Under the pieces are notes generated by a model, which was given only the letters and a program-made list of their open reading frames with translations, had not been told where the DNA came from and made no database searches. DNA of 35,626 nt from Bacteroidota bacterium (GTDB taxonomy: Bacteria > Bacteroidota > Bacteroidia > Chitinophagales > LD1), in assembly GCA_947478005.1 (NCBI GenBank), contig CANJVG010000024.1:1-35626 (forward strand), given 5' to 3'. The position numbers were made by a program, and so were the translations under genes. This document shows positions 1 through 8,560 of the stretch, in pieces. Position 1 is the first letter of the stretch, and each line of letters opens with the position of its first letter.

Positions 1-1
1 C

Positions 2-124
2 ATGAATGAGTATCACTTTCGTTTCAACAGAAGACAAAATAGAAAAGCCATTTTTGATTCCTTAATCACCAACTTGGTGGCGGCTGTCCCTTTCTTCATA
101 ACCCTTAAAGAACTAAGCGCCTAA
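2..124 (+). CDS. C-terminal end of an IS1595-family (ISXO2-like) transposase, partial
   Basis: An open frame enters from the left edge and stops at TAA 122-124. It reads NEYHFRFNRRQNRKAIFDSL and then about 20 more residues ending in LKELSA. The [EF]-[YF]-x-F-R-[FY]-N-R-R block followed by a short helix is what I know from the extreme C-terminus of ISXO2/IS1595-type DDE transposases, where it follows the last catalytic acidic residue. No catalytic residue is visible because the rest lies outside the window. An ATG at 2 exists but is probably internal. I cannot identify a terminal inverted repeat to the right without the left end of the element. The match rests on one motif and about 40 residues, so a different family is possible. 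Confidence 0.55.
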   Translation: MNEYHFRFNRRQNRKAIFDSLITNLVAAVPFFITLKELSA

Positions 125-232
125 TCCTATTGATTGTTTACATATATCCATTGCTTTTCCATACGATTGTTTTTTTATTTTTTGGTTGTTGAATAAGAAA
201 AAGAGATGACAGAATGGAGAAGAGCCGCATCG

Positions 233-484
233 GTCGAATCTTCGAATTGCCCTACCGGAGGCTTCGCGCTCCCTGTCGGAGATTCGAATCGCGGTGCCGA
301 AGCTTTTGTATTGAAGGTCGAAGATTCGACCTGCTCTGCCAAAGCCTTTGCCCACCAGGTTGAAACTTCGACTTGCAGTGCTGGGGCCTTCGCGCCCAAG
401 GTCGAATTGTCGACCTGCTGTACCCACGCTTTTTTCGGCCAATTCGAAGATGCGACTTGCTCTGCCGAAACTTCACCGACTAAA
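233..484. repeat. Six-copy 42-bp tandem repeat array open in four reading frames
   Basis: Six 42-base units run without spacers: 233-274, 275-316, 317-358, 359-400, 401-442 and 443-484. On the plus strand each reads as a 14-residue unit close to V-E-D-S-T-C-S-A-K-A-F-A-H-Q, inside an open frame from ATG 206 to 562. On the minus strand all three frames are also largely open: 516-175 from a GTG gives Q-V-E-S-S-T-x-x-A-K-A-x-A units, 442-113 gives F-D-L-x-x-x-G-x-G-x-A-x-R units, and 476-252 is the third. A TAnnTTTG-like element on the minus strand (554-561, TACTTTTG) could serve the 516-175 frame, but no TTTG lies at the right distance upstream. The remaining bases between the transposase end and base 646 hold no other gene I can support. 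Whether any frame is translated cannot be decided from sequence. Confidence 0.85.
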
Positions 485-574
485 TCGGCCTCTTTTATTT
501 GGTTAAAACGGGTCACTTGTACCTTCGATTTTGTTGTTGTTCGAAATCGTGGGCAAAAGTAAGGGCCTTAAAAT

Positions 575-609
575 TTTGGAGGTAATACAAAAATAGAACC
601 GTATATTAG
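575..609 (+). promoter_or_regulatory. Possible Bacteroidota promoter for the small XRE regulator
   Basis: TTTG at 575-578 and TATATTAG at 602-609 (one mismatch to TAnnTTTG) lie upstream of the regulator at 647. The 23-base spacer is longer than the usual 19-21, so this is weak. Confidence 0.25.
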
Positions 610-646
610 CTTCACGTTACCGATTAGAAACTAAACCATATAAGCT

Positions 647-1003
647 ATGCAAGGTCTCCAATTCAAAATGAGTGAATACACCTATGGCGAAGGTGTGAAC
701 ATGAAATACTACCGCCTGATGCTGGGATTAACGCAAAAAGAACTGGCCTATAAAGCGGGCTGCCACAAATCATTTGTAAGCGCCATGGAGCGCGGCAAAG
801 ACATCAACAAAATAACCGAGCTTAAAATCTGCTTTGCCTTAGGCAAGGAGCCCTGGCAGCTTTGCAAAATAAACACCAACTGGAAAAAGCGCAAGCAGCT
901 TGCCGCCAAAATTCAGATAGCATTTACAAAGAAAAAGGCTGACGAACGCAAAGAAGCGCGTGAAAGAAAAAAGAAACGCAAAGATAAAAGTGCCACGGAT
1001 TAG
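647..1003 (+). CDS. Small XRE-family helix-turn-helix regulator with a basic tail
   Basis: A 118-residue protein. Residues about 20-75 form a Cro/C1-type (XRE) helix-turn-helix: YYRLMLGLTQKELAYKAG is the first part and KSFVSAMERGKD contains the recognition helix. Residues about 78-118 are a highly basic tail (repeated KK, RK and ERK runs), probably disordered and able to bind nucleic acid. ATG 647 gives the longest frame, but ATG 668 and ATG 701 keep the whole domain, and 701 (MKYYRLML) fits the usual family start best. It is a lone gene between the 42-bp array and the respiratory operon, transcribed the same way but separated from actA by its own terminator and a new promoter. The DNA target is unknown. 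There is no partner toxin or methylase next to it. Confidence 0.75.
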   Translation: MQGLQFKMSEYTYGEGVNMKYYRLMLGLTQKELAYKAGCHKSFVSAMERGKDINKITELKICFALGKEPWQLCKINTNWKKRKQLAAKIQIAFTKKKADERKEARERKKKRKDKSATD

Positions 1004-1021
1004 TGCGTGGCATGATTTTTT
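991..1021 (+). terminator. Intrinsic terminator overlapping the end of the XRE gene
   Basis: A 7-bp perfect stem TGCCACG (991-997) / CGTGGCA (1006-1012) is followed by TGATTTTTT. The 8-base loop contains the TAG stop codon (1001-1003), so the last codons of the gene form the left arm. Bases 1022-1241 hold nothing else I can identify. Confidence 0.7.
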
Positions 1022-1241
1022 GGCGAGGTGCTAAAGTCAAACTCCCCCATTTATTCGCGTTTCGAAAGGTGTATAGCTTTATAATCACCGTCCAATCGTC
1101 CGTTTCTTATTCACATTTCAACAATACAGGTTTTATTCTATGTTTTTCACTTTGCTGAAACCCGCGTAAACATTATAGGTTCAGGGGTTGTTTATACTGT
1201 TTCCAAACAATGAAAGTTAATGAAATTTTCCTTCACAAATT

Positions 1242-1272
1242 TTTGTTTTTCACGGGTGCATTCACATATTTG
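1242..1272 (+). promoter_or_regulatory. Bacteroidota-type promoter of the act-cox operon
   Basis: TTTG at 1242-1245, a 19-base spacer, then CATATTTG at 1265-1272. This matches the TTTG-N19-TAnnTTTG consensus of the primary sigma factor in this phylum with one mismatch. Transcription would start near 1278, leaving a leader of about 15 bases before ATG 1293. It is the only clear promoter before the 14-kb respiratory run. Confidence 0.7.
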
Positions 1273-1292
1273 CGCGCAATTTTTACAATTCT

Positions 1293-2585
1293 ATGACAAT
1301 TCCCTTCTACATGAAGTCAGAACATAATCAACGGTCAATCAAAAGCTATTCATTCAAAGCCTTTTTTGCTACCCTTTTAGTTGTATCGTCACTCTTTGCT
1401 TCGGCACAAGATGATAAACCGCAATGGGAAGAGGGGAAGTCTTTATTTAAAAGTAACTGCGCTGCTTGCCACAATCCGAAAGCTGATGGAACAGGTCCTG
1501 CGTTGGCTGGTGTAACTGCACGATGGGAAGCTTCGGGTGAGTTTAAAGGAAAATCCGGAACACAGTGGTTGCGTGTGTGGATTAAAAACTGGAATAATGC
1601 GGTAGCATCAGGCAATAAATATGCGGTGGAAATGGCCAACAGCCGCCCTGCAGCCATGAACGTGTTTGTGACACTTAAAGATGAAGACGTTGACAAGATA
1701 CTATTATATGTAGAGAATGCCGATAAGTACAACAAAGTGGCTCCTGTTGCAGCCGCTGCTACTGATGCTGTGGCTACCGAAGATAAAGGACCTGGTGCTT
1801 CTCTTTATATTTTTGTTAGCTTCTTGGTGCTTTTGGTTATCATATTAATAGTAGTAACTAACAAGCTGGACACTATTGTAGCTAAGTCGAAAGGTGAAGT
1901 GCTGACAGTAAAAACTCCTTTTTATAAAACAACCAATTTTAAAGCGGCTGTTTTATTGGCAGCTATTGTTTATGGAGGTTACAAAACGGTGGATGTAGTT
2001 ACTCACTTTGGTCGTCAGCAGGGATATTCACCTGCGCAGCCTATTCGTTTCTCTCATGCGTTGCACTCGGGCACTCATAAAATTGATTGCCAGTATTGCC
2101 ATCAAACAGCTAATAAAGGAAAGAACTCCAATATACCTTCTCTTAACACCTGTATGAACTGCCACAAGCAGGTAAGCAAAGGGCCTAAATACGGCACCGA
2201 AGAAATTGCAAAGATATATGCAGCCGTAGGTTGGGATGCTTACAACAAAACTTATGAAGATGGAAAAGCAAAGCCCGTGGAGTGGGTGCGTATCCACAAC
2301 CTGCCAGACCACGTTGCTTTTAACCACGCTACACACGTAAATGCCGGTAAAGTAAAATGTCAAACCTGTCACGGTCCGGTTGAAACCATGGAAACAGTTT
2401 ATCAATACTCGCCTCTATCGATGGGATGGTGTATTAACTGCCACCGCAATACGGAGGTGCAGTTTGCCTCAAACAACTACTACAGTGTTTATGCAAAGAT
2501 TCACGAAGATCTAAAGAATAAGAAGATCGATAAAGTAACCGTGGCTACTGTAGGAGGTACTGAATGTCAAAGATGTCATTACTAA
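1293..2585 (+). CDS. actA: ActA, multihaem cytochrome c subunit of Alternative Complex III
   Basis: ActA is a multihaem subunit of ACIII, which oxidises menaquinol and passes electrons to periplasmic carriers or an oxidase. The protein has 430 residues. A signal or anchor lies at about residues 14-39. A single-haem cytochrome c domain follows (CAACH at 56-60, probable distal ligand Met within residues 114-123). A membrane helix spans about 170-189 and a second hydrophobic stretch 217-230. The C-terminal pentahaem part has CxxCH at 266-270, 287-291, 356-360, 380-384 and 425-429. That makes six haem motifs, one more than the classical pentahaem ActA, because of the fused N-terminal domain. Starts at 1293 and 1311 are both possible; the later one shortens the signal region only slightly. 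First gene of the operon, 45 bases before actB. Confidence 0.93.
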   Translation: MTIPFYMKSEHNQRSIKSYSFKAFFATLLVVSSLFASAQDDKPQWEEGKSLFKSNCAACHNPKADGTGPALAGVTARWEASGEFKGKSGTQWLRVWIKNWNNAVASGNKYAVEMANSRPAAMNVFVTLKDEDVDKILLYVENADKYNKVAPVAAAATDAVATEDKGPGASLYIFVSFLVLLVIILIVVTNKLDTIVAKSKGEVLTVKTPFYKTTNFKAAVLLAAIVYGGYKTVDVVTHFGRQQGYSPAQPIRFSHALHSGTHKIDCQYCHQTANKGKNSNIPSLNTCMNCHKQVSKGPKYGTEEIAKIYAAVGWDAYNKTYEDGKAKPVEWVRIHNLPDHVAFNHATHVNAGKVKCQTCHGPVETMETVYQYSPLSMGWCINCHRNTEVQFASNNYYSVYAKIHEDLKNKKIDKVTVATVGGTECQRCHY

Positions 2586-2630
2586 GAAAGTTTTAACACC
2601 AATAGCTAATCCAAGAATTCAATTAAAGAT

Positions 2631-5600
2631 ATGTCAGAAAAAATATACTGGAAGGGGATAGAAGAAAAAGAACAATTAGAAGGCTACCGCGCCATTGCTG
2701 AAAAGGAATTTGCTGAAGAACTTCCGGTTCTTGGTTCTATTACCGAAGCCATTACCACCGAAAAGTCGAGCAGAAAGGATTTTTTGAAGATGCTCGGATT
2801 CAGTACCACAGCAGCGGTAATAGCGGCCAGTTGCGAAATGCCGGTTCGTAAATCTATTCCTTATATATGGAGACCGGAGGAGATTGCTCCTGGTATAGCT
2901 AATTTCTATGCAACTACCTTCTATCAGGGTGGTGACTATGGTGCAGTATTAGTAAAGACAAGAGAAGGTCGCCCTATCAAAATTGAAGGAAGAGCAGCTA
3001 AGAATGCAAGAGTTACCAAGGGTGGAACCAGCGCACGTGCACAAGCCTCTGTTCTTAGTTTATATGATGGTGCTCGTTTCCGCAATCCAAAGAAAGGGAA
3101 AGAGAATATTACTTGGGATGTAGCTGATAAGGAAATAGGAGAGAAATTGAAAGGCGCTGCGGCATCGGGTAAAGTAGTTTTTTTTTCATCGTCTATTATT
3201 TCACCTTCCACCAAGGCTGTAATTGCTGAATTTGGAACTTCATTAGGTGCCGGAAAGTTTGAGCACTTAGTACATGATGGAATATCATACTCCGGTATCT
3301 TGGATGCTAACGAGAAATCGTTCGGCAAGCGTTTGGTTCCATCTTACAACTTTGGCGCTGCTAAGGTCATTGTTGGTGTGGGTGCAGATTTCTTGGGTAC
3401 CTGGTTATCTCCGGTTGAATTTGCTAAAGATTATTCAGTAAACAGGAAAGTAAGCAAGGCTGAGAGCGACATGAGTCGCCATATTCAAATTGAATCGGTT
3501 CCAACTATTACCGGTTACAAGGCTGACACCCGAATTTCGGTTAAGCCATCAGAGGAATTAACATCGCTGGTTGACTTATATAATATCGTTTCCGGCAGCG
3601 GTTCTTCGAAAAATGCCAAGATAAACAAAGCGGGTAAGGAATTGCTCGAAGCCAAAGGTGCTTCGCTGGTAGTGACCGGTTCTAATGATGTAAACGCGCA
3701 ATTGGTAGCCAATGCCATCAACAATGCGTTAGGTAACTATGGAACAACTATCACATGGGACAGACCATACAATACCAAGCAAGGTTCTGATAAAGCAATT
3801 GCTTCTTTGATAGAGGGGCTGAATGCCGGAACTATAAAGGGGGTGCTTTTCTACGAATCAAATCCTGTGTTCACTTCTCCCGTAAAAGGATTGGCTGATG
3901 CCTTGAAGAAGGCAGATGTATCGGTATCATTCGCAAATCGTGTTGATGAAACCTCTATTGCTTGTTCTTATATTCTTCCGGACAATCACTGGTTAGAGAG
4001 TTGGAACGATGCAGAGCCTAAGGCCGGAATATTAAATACAACTCAACCAACTATTTCGAAACTGTTCGATACCCGTCAGGTACAGGATACATTATTGAAA
4101 TGGGCAGGTAAAGAAGGCAGTTACTACGAATTCATTCAAAAATATTGGGAGTCTAATTTCTACGGAAAGCAATCCACATACAGCGGGTTCTTATCGTTTT
4201 GGGATAATGCAGTAGCCGATGGTGAGGTGGAATTGCCTGCATCAGGCACGGCTTCTTTCAATGCAGCAAATGTTTCAGGTGCTGTATCGGCTCTTTCTAC
4301 CACAGCTTCTTCATTGGGCGATGTACAGGTGAAATTGTATGAATCAATTGCCATTGGCGATGGATATTGGGGCGATAATCCTTTCTTACAGGAATTACCG
4401 GATCCTGTTTCTAAAGTTACCTGGGGCAACTATATTATTGCTAATCCACGTTGGCTGAACAAGAATGGTTACAACATCGACCCTGATTTTAAAACAAAAG
4501 AATATGCTGTTGCAAAATTGACGGTAAATGGTGCAAGTGTTGAATTACCTGTAGTGGGTGTCCCTGGGACTCCTGACGGTGTTTTCGGTATTGCCTTGGG
4601 TTATGGCCGCGAAGCAGTTGCTCACCCTGAATTGGGTGTAGGTAAAAGTGCATTCGCCTTGCTTACCTCTAAAGATGGAAATGTTACAGATGTAGCTAAA
4701 GCTACTATCGAAAAAACCGGTAAGGTTGAAAAGGTGGCGATTACGCAAACTCACTTCAATATTACGCTGAAAGATTTAGGTGGTATTAAAACCAGAAAAA
4801 CGGTTAAAGAAACTACTCTTCATGAATACAAGAAAGATCCTGCTGCCGGCAACGAAGACCGCAAGGAGATTTTGGAAGAAATGGTGACTCTTTACTATGA
4901 GCACGATTACCCGGGTCATCACTGGAGTATGGTGGTTGACTTAAACAGTTGCACCGGTTGTGGAGCTTGTGTTACGGCTTGTAATGTAGAAAATAACGTT
5001 CCGGTTGTAGGAAAGGATCAGGTTACCCGTAGCCGCGAAATGCACTGGATGCGTATTGATCGTTATTACACAGGTGAAGCCGATAATCCGGATGTAGTGT
5101 TCCAACCAATGCTTTGTCAGCATTGCGACAATGCCCCTTGTGAAAACGTTTGTCCGGTTGCGGCAACGAACCATAGCAGTGAAGGTTTAAATCAGATGGC
5201 TTATAACCGTTGTATCGGAACTAGATATTGTGCTAATAACTGTCCTTATAAGGTTAGAAGATTTAACTGGTACGATTATCAGCAAGCGGATGCTTTTGAT
5301 AAGAAATACGGCACGAGCAACGATATGAATGTTGCTTCTGAAACATTGGGCTTGCATGAACCATTGACAAGAATGGTATTGAACCCGGATGTAACCGTTC
5401 GTTCACGTGGTGTAATGGAAAAATGTTCTTTCTGTGTTCAGCGTTTGCAAGGGGGTAAACTGAACGCTAAGAAAGAAAACAGAGTGTTGAATGATTCTGA
5501 TATTGTAGTGGCTTGTCAATCTGCTTGTCCTGCTGATGCTATCACTTTCGGTGATAGAAACAACAAGGAAAGTGCGGTGACCAAACTACTCCATGATGAA

Positions 5601-5723
5601 AGAGCCTTTGGTGTAATTGAAGAAACGCATTCTATGCCGAACGTGCTGTATTTGACTCAGGTTCGAAACAGAGAAGAAGAGAAGAAATATGACGTGATTG
5701 ACTACTATCACGAGAAAGTATAA
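2631..5723 (+). CDS. actB: ActB, fused molybdopterin-like and iron-sulfur subunit of Alternative Complex III
   Basis: A 1030-residue fusion of a molybdopterin-oxidoreductase-like domain (about 70-720) and a CISM-type ferredoxin domain (about 765-1010). In ACIII the large domain is known to lack the molybdenum cofactor, so it is a structural relic. The ferredoxin part carries cysteine groups beginning at C774 (CTGCGACVTAC), C829 (CQHCDNAPCENVC), C861 (CIGTRYCANNC), C932 (CSFC) and C962 (CQSAC), enough for three 4Fe-4S clusters and one 3Fe-4S cluster. The N-terminus has a Tat-like SRKDFLK (47-53) and a hydrophobic stretch ending AAS-C68, which looks like a lipobox. This predicts a folded, lipid-anchored periplasmic subunit. 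The 46-residue segment before the Tat motif is the usual extension in this family. Confidence 0.94.
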   Translation: MSEKIYWKGIEEKEQLEGYRAIAEKEFAEELPVLGSITEAITTEKSSRKDFLKMLGFSTTAAVIAASCEMPVRKSIPYIWRPEEIAPGIANFYATTFYQGGDYGAVLVKTREGRPIKIEGRAAKNARVTKGGTSARAQASVLSLYDGARFRNPKKGKENITWDVADKEIGEKLKGAAASGKVVFFSSSIISPSTKAVIAEFGTSLGAGKFEHLVHDGISYSGILDANEKSFGKRLVPSYNFGAAKVIVGVGADFLGTWLSPVEFAKDYSVNRKVSKAESDMSRHIQIESVPTITGYKADTRISVKPSEELTSLVDLYNIVSGSGSSKNAKINKAGKELLEAKGASLVVTGSNDVNAQLVANAINNALGNYGTTITWDRPYNTKQGSDKAIASLIEGLNAGTIKGVLFYESNPVFTSPVKGLADALKKADVSVSFANRVDETSIACSYILPDNHWLESWNDAEPKAGILNTTQPTISKLFDTRQVQDTLLKWAGKEGSYYEFIQKYWESNFYGKQSTYSGFLSFWDNAVADGEVELPASGTASFNAANVSGAVSALSTTASSLGDVQVKLYESIAIGDGYWGDNPFLQELPDPVSKVTWGNYIIANPRWLNKNGYNIDPDFKTKEYAVAKLTVNGASVELPVVGVPGTPDGVFGIALGYGREAVAHPELGVGKSAFALLTSKDGNVTDVAKATIEKTGKVEKVAITQTHFNITLKDLGGIKTRKTVKETTLHEYKKDPAAGNEDRKEILEEMVTLYYEHDYPGHHWSMVVDLNSCTGCGACVTACNVENNVPVVGKDQVTRSREMHWMRIDRYYTGEADNPDVVFQPMLCQHCDNAPCENVCPVAATNHSSEGLNQMAYNRCIGTRYCANNCPYKVRRFNWYDYQQADAFDKKYGTSNDMNVASETLGLHEPLTRMVLNPDVTVRSRGVMEKCSFCVQRLQGGKLNAKKENRVLNDSDIVVACQSACPADAITFGDRNNKESAVTKLLHDERAFGVIEETHSMPNVLYLTQVRNREEEKKYDVIDYYHEKV

Positions 5724-5774
5724 GGATTATAAACTGAATAACTGAATTTCTAATTAACTGATTAATTTTTTAAA

Positions 5775-7226
5775 ATGCACGCATACGAATCAGAATTTCG
5801 AGAGCCGCTCATCAATGGTTTAGATAAAACCTATACCAAAATTACGGATGACTTAGTTGCTCCTACTGAAAGAAACTCAACCATGTGGTGGATTGCTGTC
5901 CTCTTAACAGGGGCCGGAGCCGCCTTCTTTGTATTTTGTTTAGGCTGGACCGTTTGGTTTGGTATCGGAACATGGGGATTGAACAAAACAGTGGGATGGG
6001 CATGGGATATTACCAATTTCGTTTGGTGGATTGGTATCGGTCACGCGGGAACTTTGATTTCAGCGATTCTTTTATTGTTCCGTCAGCGTTATAGAACAGG
6101 TATTAACCGAGCGGCAGAGGCAATGACCATTTTTGCGGTAATTTGTGCGGGTATGTTTCCTATCTTCCACATGGGAAGAGTTTGGGATGCAGGCTTTATC
6201 TTTCCTCTACCAAATACAAGAGGTCCTCTTTGGGTAAACTTTAACTCACCGCTTCTTTGGGACGTATTCGCGATATCGACTTATTTCTCTGTTTCATTAT
6301 TATTCTGGTACTCCGGCTTAATGCCTGACTTCGGAACTATCCGTGACCGTTCAAAGGGAAAGGTCAGAAAATACATTTACAACCTCCTTTCATTCGGATG
6401 GCAGGGATCGGCCAAACAATGGCAGCGTTTTGAGTCACTTTCATTAGTACTAGCAGGTCTTTCAACCCCACTTGTATTGTCAGTTCATACTATCGTATCC
6501 TTTGACTTTGCCACTTCAGTTATTCCCGGTTGGCATACGACTATCTTTCCTCCATATTTTGTGGCAGGAGCTATCTTCTCAGGCTTTGCGATGGTTGAAA
6601 CCTTGATGTTGATTTCAAGAAAATTGTTCAGTTTGGAAGATTACATTACAGTCAATCACATCGAGTCAATGAATAAAATCATTGTGCTTACAGGTTCGAT
6701 CGTAGGTATTGCGTATTTAACGGAGTTGTTTATTGCTTGGTATTCAGGGGCGATGTATGAGCAGTTTGCTTTCTACAATCGTATCTTTGGTAAATATCTT
6801 TGGGCCTATGCAATGATGATGAGTTGCAATGTTTTGTCTCCTCAGCTGTATTGGTTCAAGAGCATGCGCAGAAATCTTTGGGTAACATTTATCCTTTCTA
6901 TTTTCGTCAATATTGGTATGTGGTTCGAACGCTTTGTAATCATTGTTACTTCGTTGGCTGATGATTACTTGCCTTCAAGTTGGGCCTATTTCTCACCTAC
7001 TTGGGTAGATATCGGAATTTATACAGGATCAATGTCTGTATTCTTATTTCTGTTCTTATTGTTCTCTCGTTTCTTCCCGACAATTGCAATTGCAGAAGTG
7101 AAGGCAATTTTCAGAATTTCTTCAGAAGCGGCAAAGGCAGAAAGAGCGAAGGCATCTAATGCAACACACGGGGGATATGTAGGAGCATACAAAGTGGGTC
7201 CATTAGATAAAGATTCAAGAGGATAA
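5775..7226 (+). CDS. actC: ActC, NrfD/PsrC-like membrane subunit of Alternative Complex III
   Basis: A 483-residue polytopic protein of the NrfD/PsrC family. It has about ten hydrophobic segments, beginning near residue 38 (WWIAVLLTGAGAAFFVF) and ending near residue 430 (SVFLFLFLLFSRFF). In ACIII this subunit holds the quinol site facing the ActB iron-sulfur chain. Its C-terminal 50 residues are a cytoplasmic tail rich in Ala and Lys. The start at 5775 (MHAYESEF) sits 51 bases after actB and is the only ATG that keeps the conserved N-terminal 'EPLINGLDKTY' segment. It is paired with actF, which is a second member of the same superfamily. Confidence 0.94.
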   Translation: MHAYESEFREPLINGLDKTYTKITDDLVAPTERNSTMWWIAVLLTGAGAAFFVFCLGWTVWFGIGTWGLNKTVGWAWDITNFVWWIGIGHAGTLISAILLLFRQRYRTGINRAAEAMTIFAVICAGMFPIFHMGRVWDAGFIFPLPNTRGPLWVNFNSPLLWDVFAISTYFSVSLLFWYSGLMPDFGTIRDRSKGKVRKYIYNLLSFGWQGSAKQWQRFESLSLVLAGLSTPLVLSVHTIVSFDFATSVIPGWHTTIFPPYFVAGAIFSGFAMVETLMLISRKLFSLEDYITVNHIESMNKIIVLTGSIVGIAYLTELFIAWYSGAMYEQFAFYNRIFGKYLWAYAMMMSCNVLSPQLYWFKSMRRNLWVTFILSIFVNIGMWFERFVIIVTSLADDYLPSSWAYFSPTWVDIGIYTGSMSVFLFLFLLFSRFFPTIAIAEVKAIFRISSEAAKAERAKASNATHGGYVGAYKVGPLDKDSRG

Positions 7227-7256
7227 TTAATTAAGAAAATAGTAACTAAAAAATAC

Positions 7257-7814
7257 ATGAGCGCAGCTTCAACTACTTCAAATAAATTCGTGGTAGGTCT
7301 TTGGGACCACGAGGAAGTTTATCTTCATGCCATCGAGCATATTCGCCATAAAGGCATAGATATTTATGATAGCTTAACTCCATTTCCGGTTCACGGATTG
7401 GAAGATGCTCTTGGTTACAAAGAAAGCAGATTGCATACTGCCGGTTTCTTCTTTGGTGCAACGGGAATGACATTGGCTCTTACCTTTATGAGTTGGGTAA
7501 TGACAACTAACTATCCTATTAATTTCGGGGGTAAACCTTATTGGCCGGTTCCTTCGTTCATTCCTATCACTTTTGAGTTGACAGTTCTCTTCTCTGCATG
7601 GGGGATGACCTTGACCTATCTGGTTAGAAATAAATTGTGGCCGGGAAGAGTTCCAAGAATTTATGACAAGAGAACTACAGATGATCGTTTTGCCTTGGTT
7701 TTTGATGCAGCAAAACTATCAGATGCCGATATTAGTTCAATCAAAGATGTATGCAAAAAAGAAGGCGCAGTTGAAGTGAAGGATAAAGTGTTTGCAGAAA
7801 ACGAAGGTTTATAA
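7257..7814 (+). CDS. actD: ActD, DUF3341 membrane subunit of Alternative Complex III
   Basis: A 185-residue DUF3341 protein with two membrane helices (about 61-82, GFFFGATGMTLALTFMSW, and about 100-122, FELTVLFSAWGMTLTYLV). Soluble segments flank both helices. Family knowledge places ActD as an accessory subunit packed against ActC. Its N-terminal KFVVGLWDHEEVYLHAIEHI segment is typical of the family. Start ATG 7257 lies 30 bases after actC. Length and order match other Bacteroidota clusters. Confidence 0.92.
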   Translation: MSAASTTSNKFVVGLWDHEEVYLHAIEHIRHKGIDIYDSLTPFPVHGLEDALGYKESRLHTAGFFFGATGMTLALTFMSWVMTTNYPINFGGKPYWPVPSFIPITFELTVLFSAWGMTLTYLVRNKLWPGRVPRIYDKRTTDDRFALVFDAAKLSDADISSIKDVCKKEGAVEVKDKVFAENEGL

Positions 7815-7839
7815 ATAAAAGAAATTGAATCATTCTAAG

Positions 7840-8538
7840 ATGAGAAAGCAAATTGTAAAGTTGATTCCTATTGTAGCCGTTGCGGTTATGTTCGCCTCTT
7901 GCGATCGTGCAGGCGGAGAAAATCCTGGCAGAATTTATATGCCTGATATGACTTACTCCAATGCGTATGAAACTTACGCAGAGAGCCCGATTGCAACTCC
8001 AGAAGGAGTTAATATGTCGGCTCGTAAGCCGGTAGACGGAACAATTCCTTACGGTTATATCCCAAATGATGAAAAGATTAAAACGAATCAATCATTGTTG
8101 ATGAGTTACGTAATTAAGAATCACTACTCCCATGATCCAGCTAAGCAAGACGCTGAGCGAGTTAGGGCGGGCAATGAAATCAGTGACCCATTAGAGCATT
8201 CAGCAGATAATTTAGCAGAGGGAAAGAGATTGTATGATATTAACTGTACCCCTTGTCACGGTGAAAAGGGAGAAGGAAATGGACAGCTAATTGAATTACC
8301 AGGTGGAGGTGATGGTCCTTTTACTTCCAGACCAATGCCATATAAGACCTTACTTCCCCCACTGAAGGACGGAGCTGTTTTCTATAGCGTAAGTTACGGG
8401 AAGAACATGATGGGTGGTTATGGCTTTCAATTGAATGTAAAAGAAAGATGGCAAGTAATTCACTACATCAAGAGTTTGGCCGGAATTCAGCCGGGTACAA
8501 CTCCTGTAGTAACTGAAGTGTTAACAGCTAAGAAATAG
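7840..8538 (+). CDS. actE: ActE, monohaem cytochrome c lipoprotein of Alternative Complex III
   Basis: A 232-residue lipoprotein. The N-terminus MRKQIVKLIPIVAVAVMFAS-C is a classical signal with a lipobox cysteine at residue 21, followed by DRAGGENP. One haem site, CTPCH, lies about two thirds along (near residue 140), and a Met-rich stretch (GKNMMGGYGF, near 190) is the likely source of the sixth ligand. I chose ATG 7840 because it places the signal peptide at the N-terminus; an in-frame TTG at 7825 would add MNHSK and has no supporting signal. ActE is one of the candidate electron exits of the complex toward the oxidase encoded downstream. Spacing to actD is 25 bases. Confidence 0.92.
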   Translation: MRKQIVKLIPIVAVAVMFASCDRAGGENPGRIYMPDMTYSNAYETYAESPIATPEGVNMSARKPVDGTIPYGYIPNDEKIKTNQSLLMSYVIKNHYSHDPAKQDAERVRAGNEISDPLEHSADNLAEGKRLYDINCTPCHGEKGEGNGQLIELPGGGDGPFTSRPMPYKTLLPPLKDGAVFYSVSYGKNMMGGYGFQLNVKERWQVIHYIKSLAGIQPGTTPVVTEVLTAKK

Positions 8539-8560
8539 TAAATTAAGAAAACAATAAGAG

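Noticed and set aside
233-484. CRISPR array or tRNA cluster (TTCGAATC-like strings)
   Set aside because: 42-base units are contiguous without spacers. The TTCGAA strings are part of the repeat and no cloverleaf or acceptor stem can be formed.
7825-7839. TTG start for ActE five codons upstream
   Set aside because: ATG 7840 gives a textbook lipoprotein signal peptide; the extension adds nothing.
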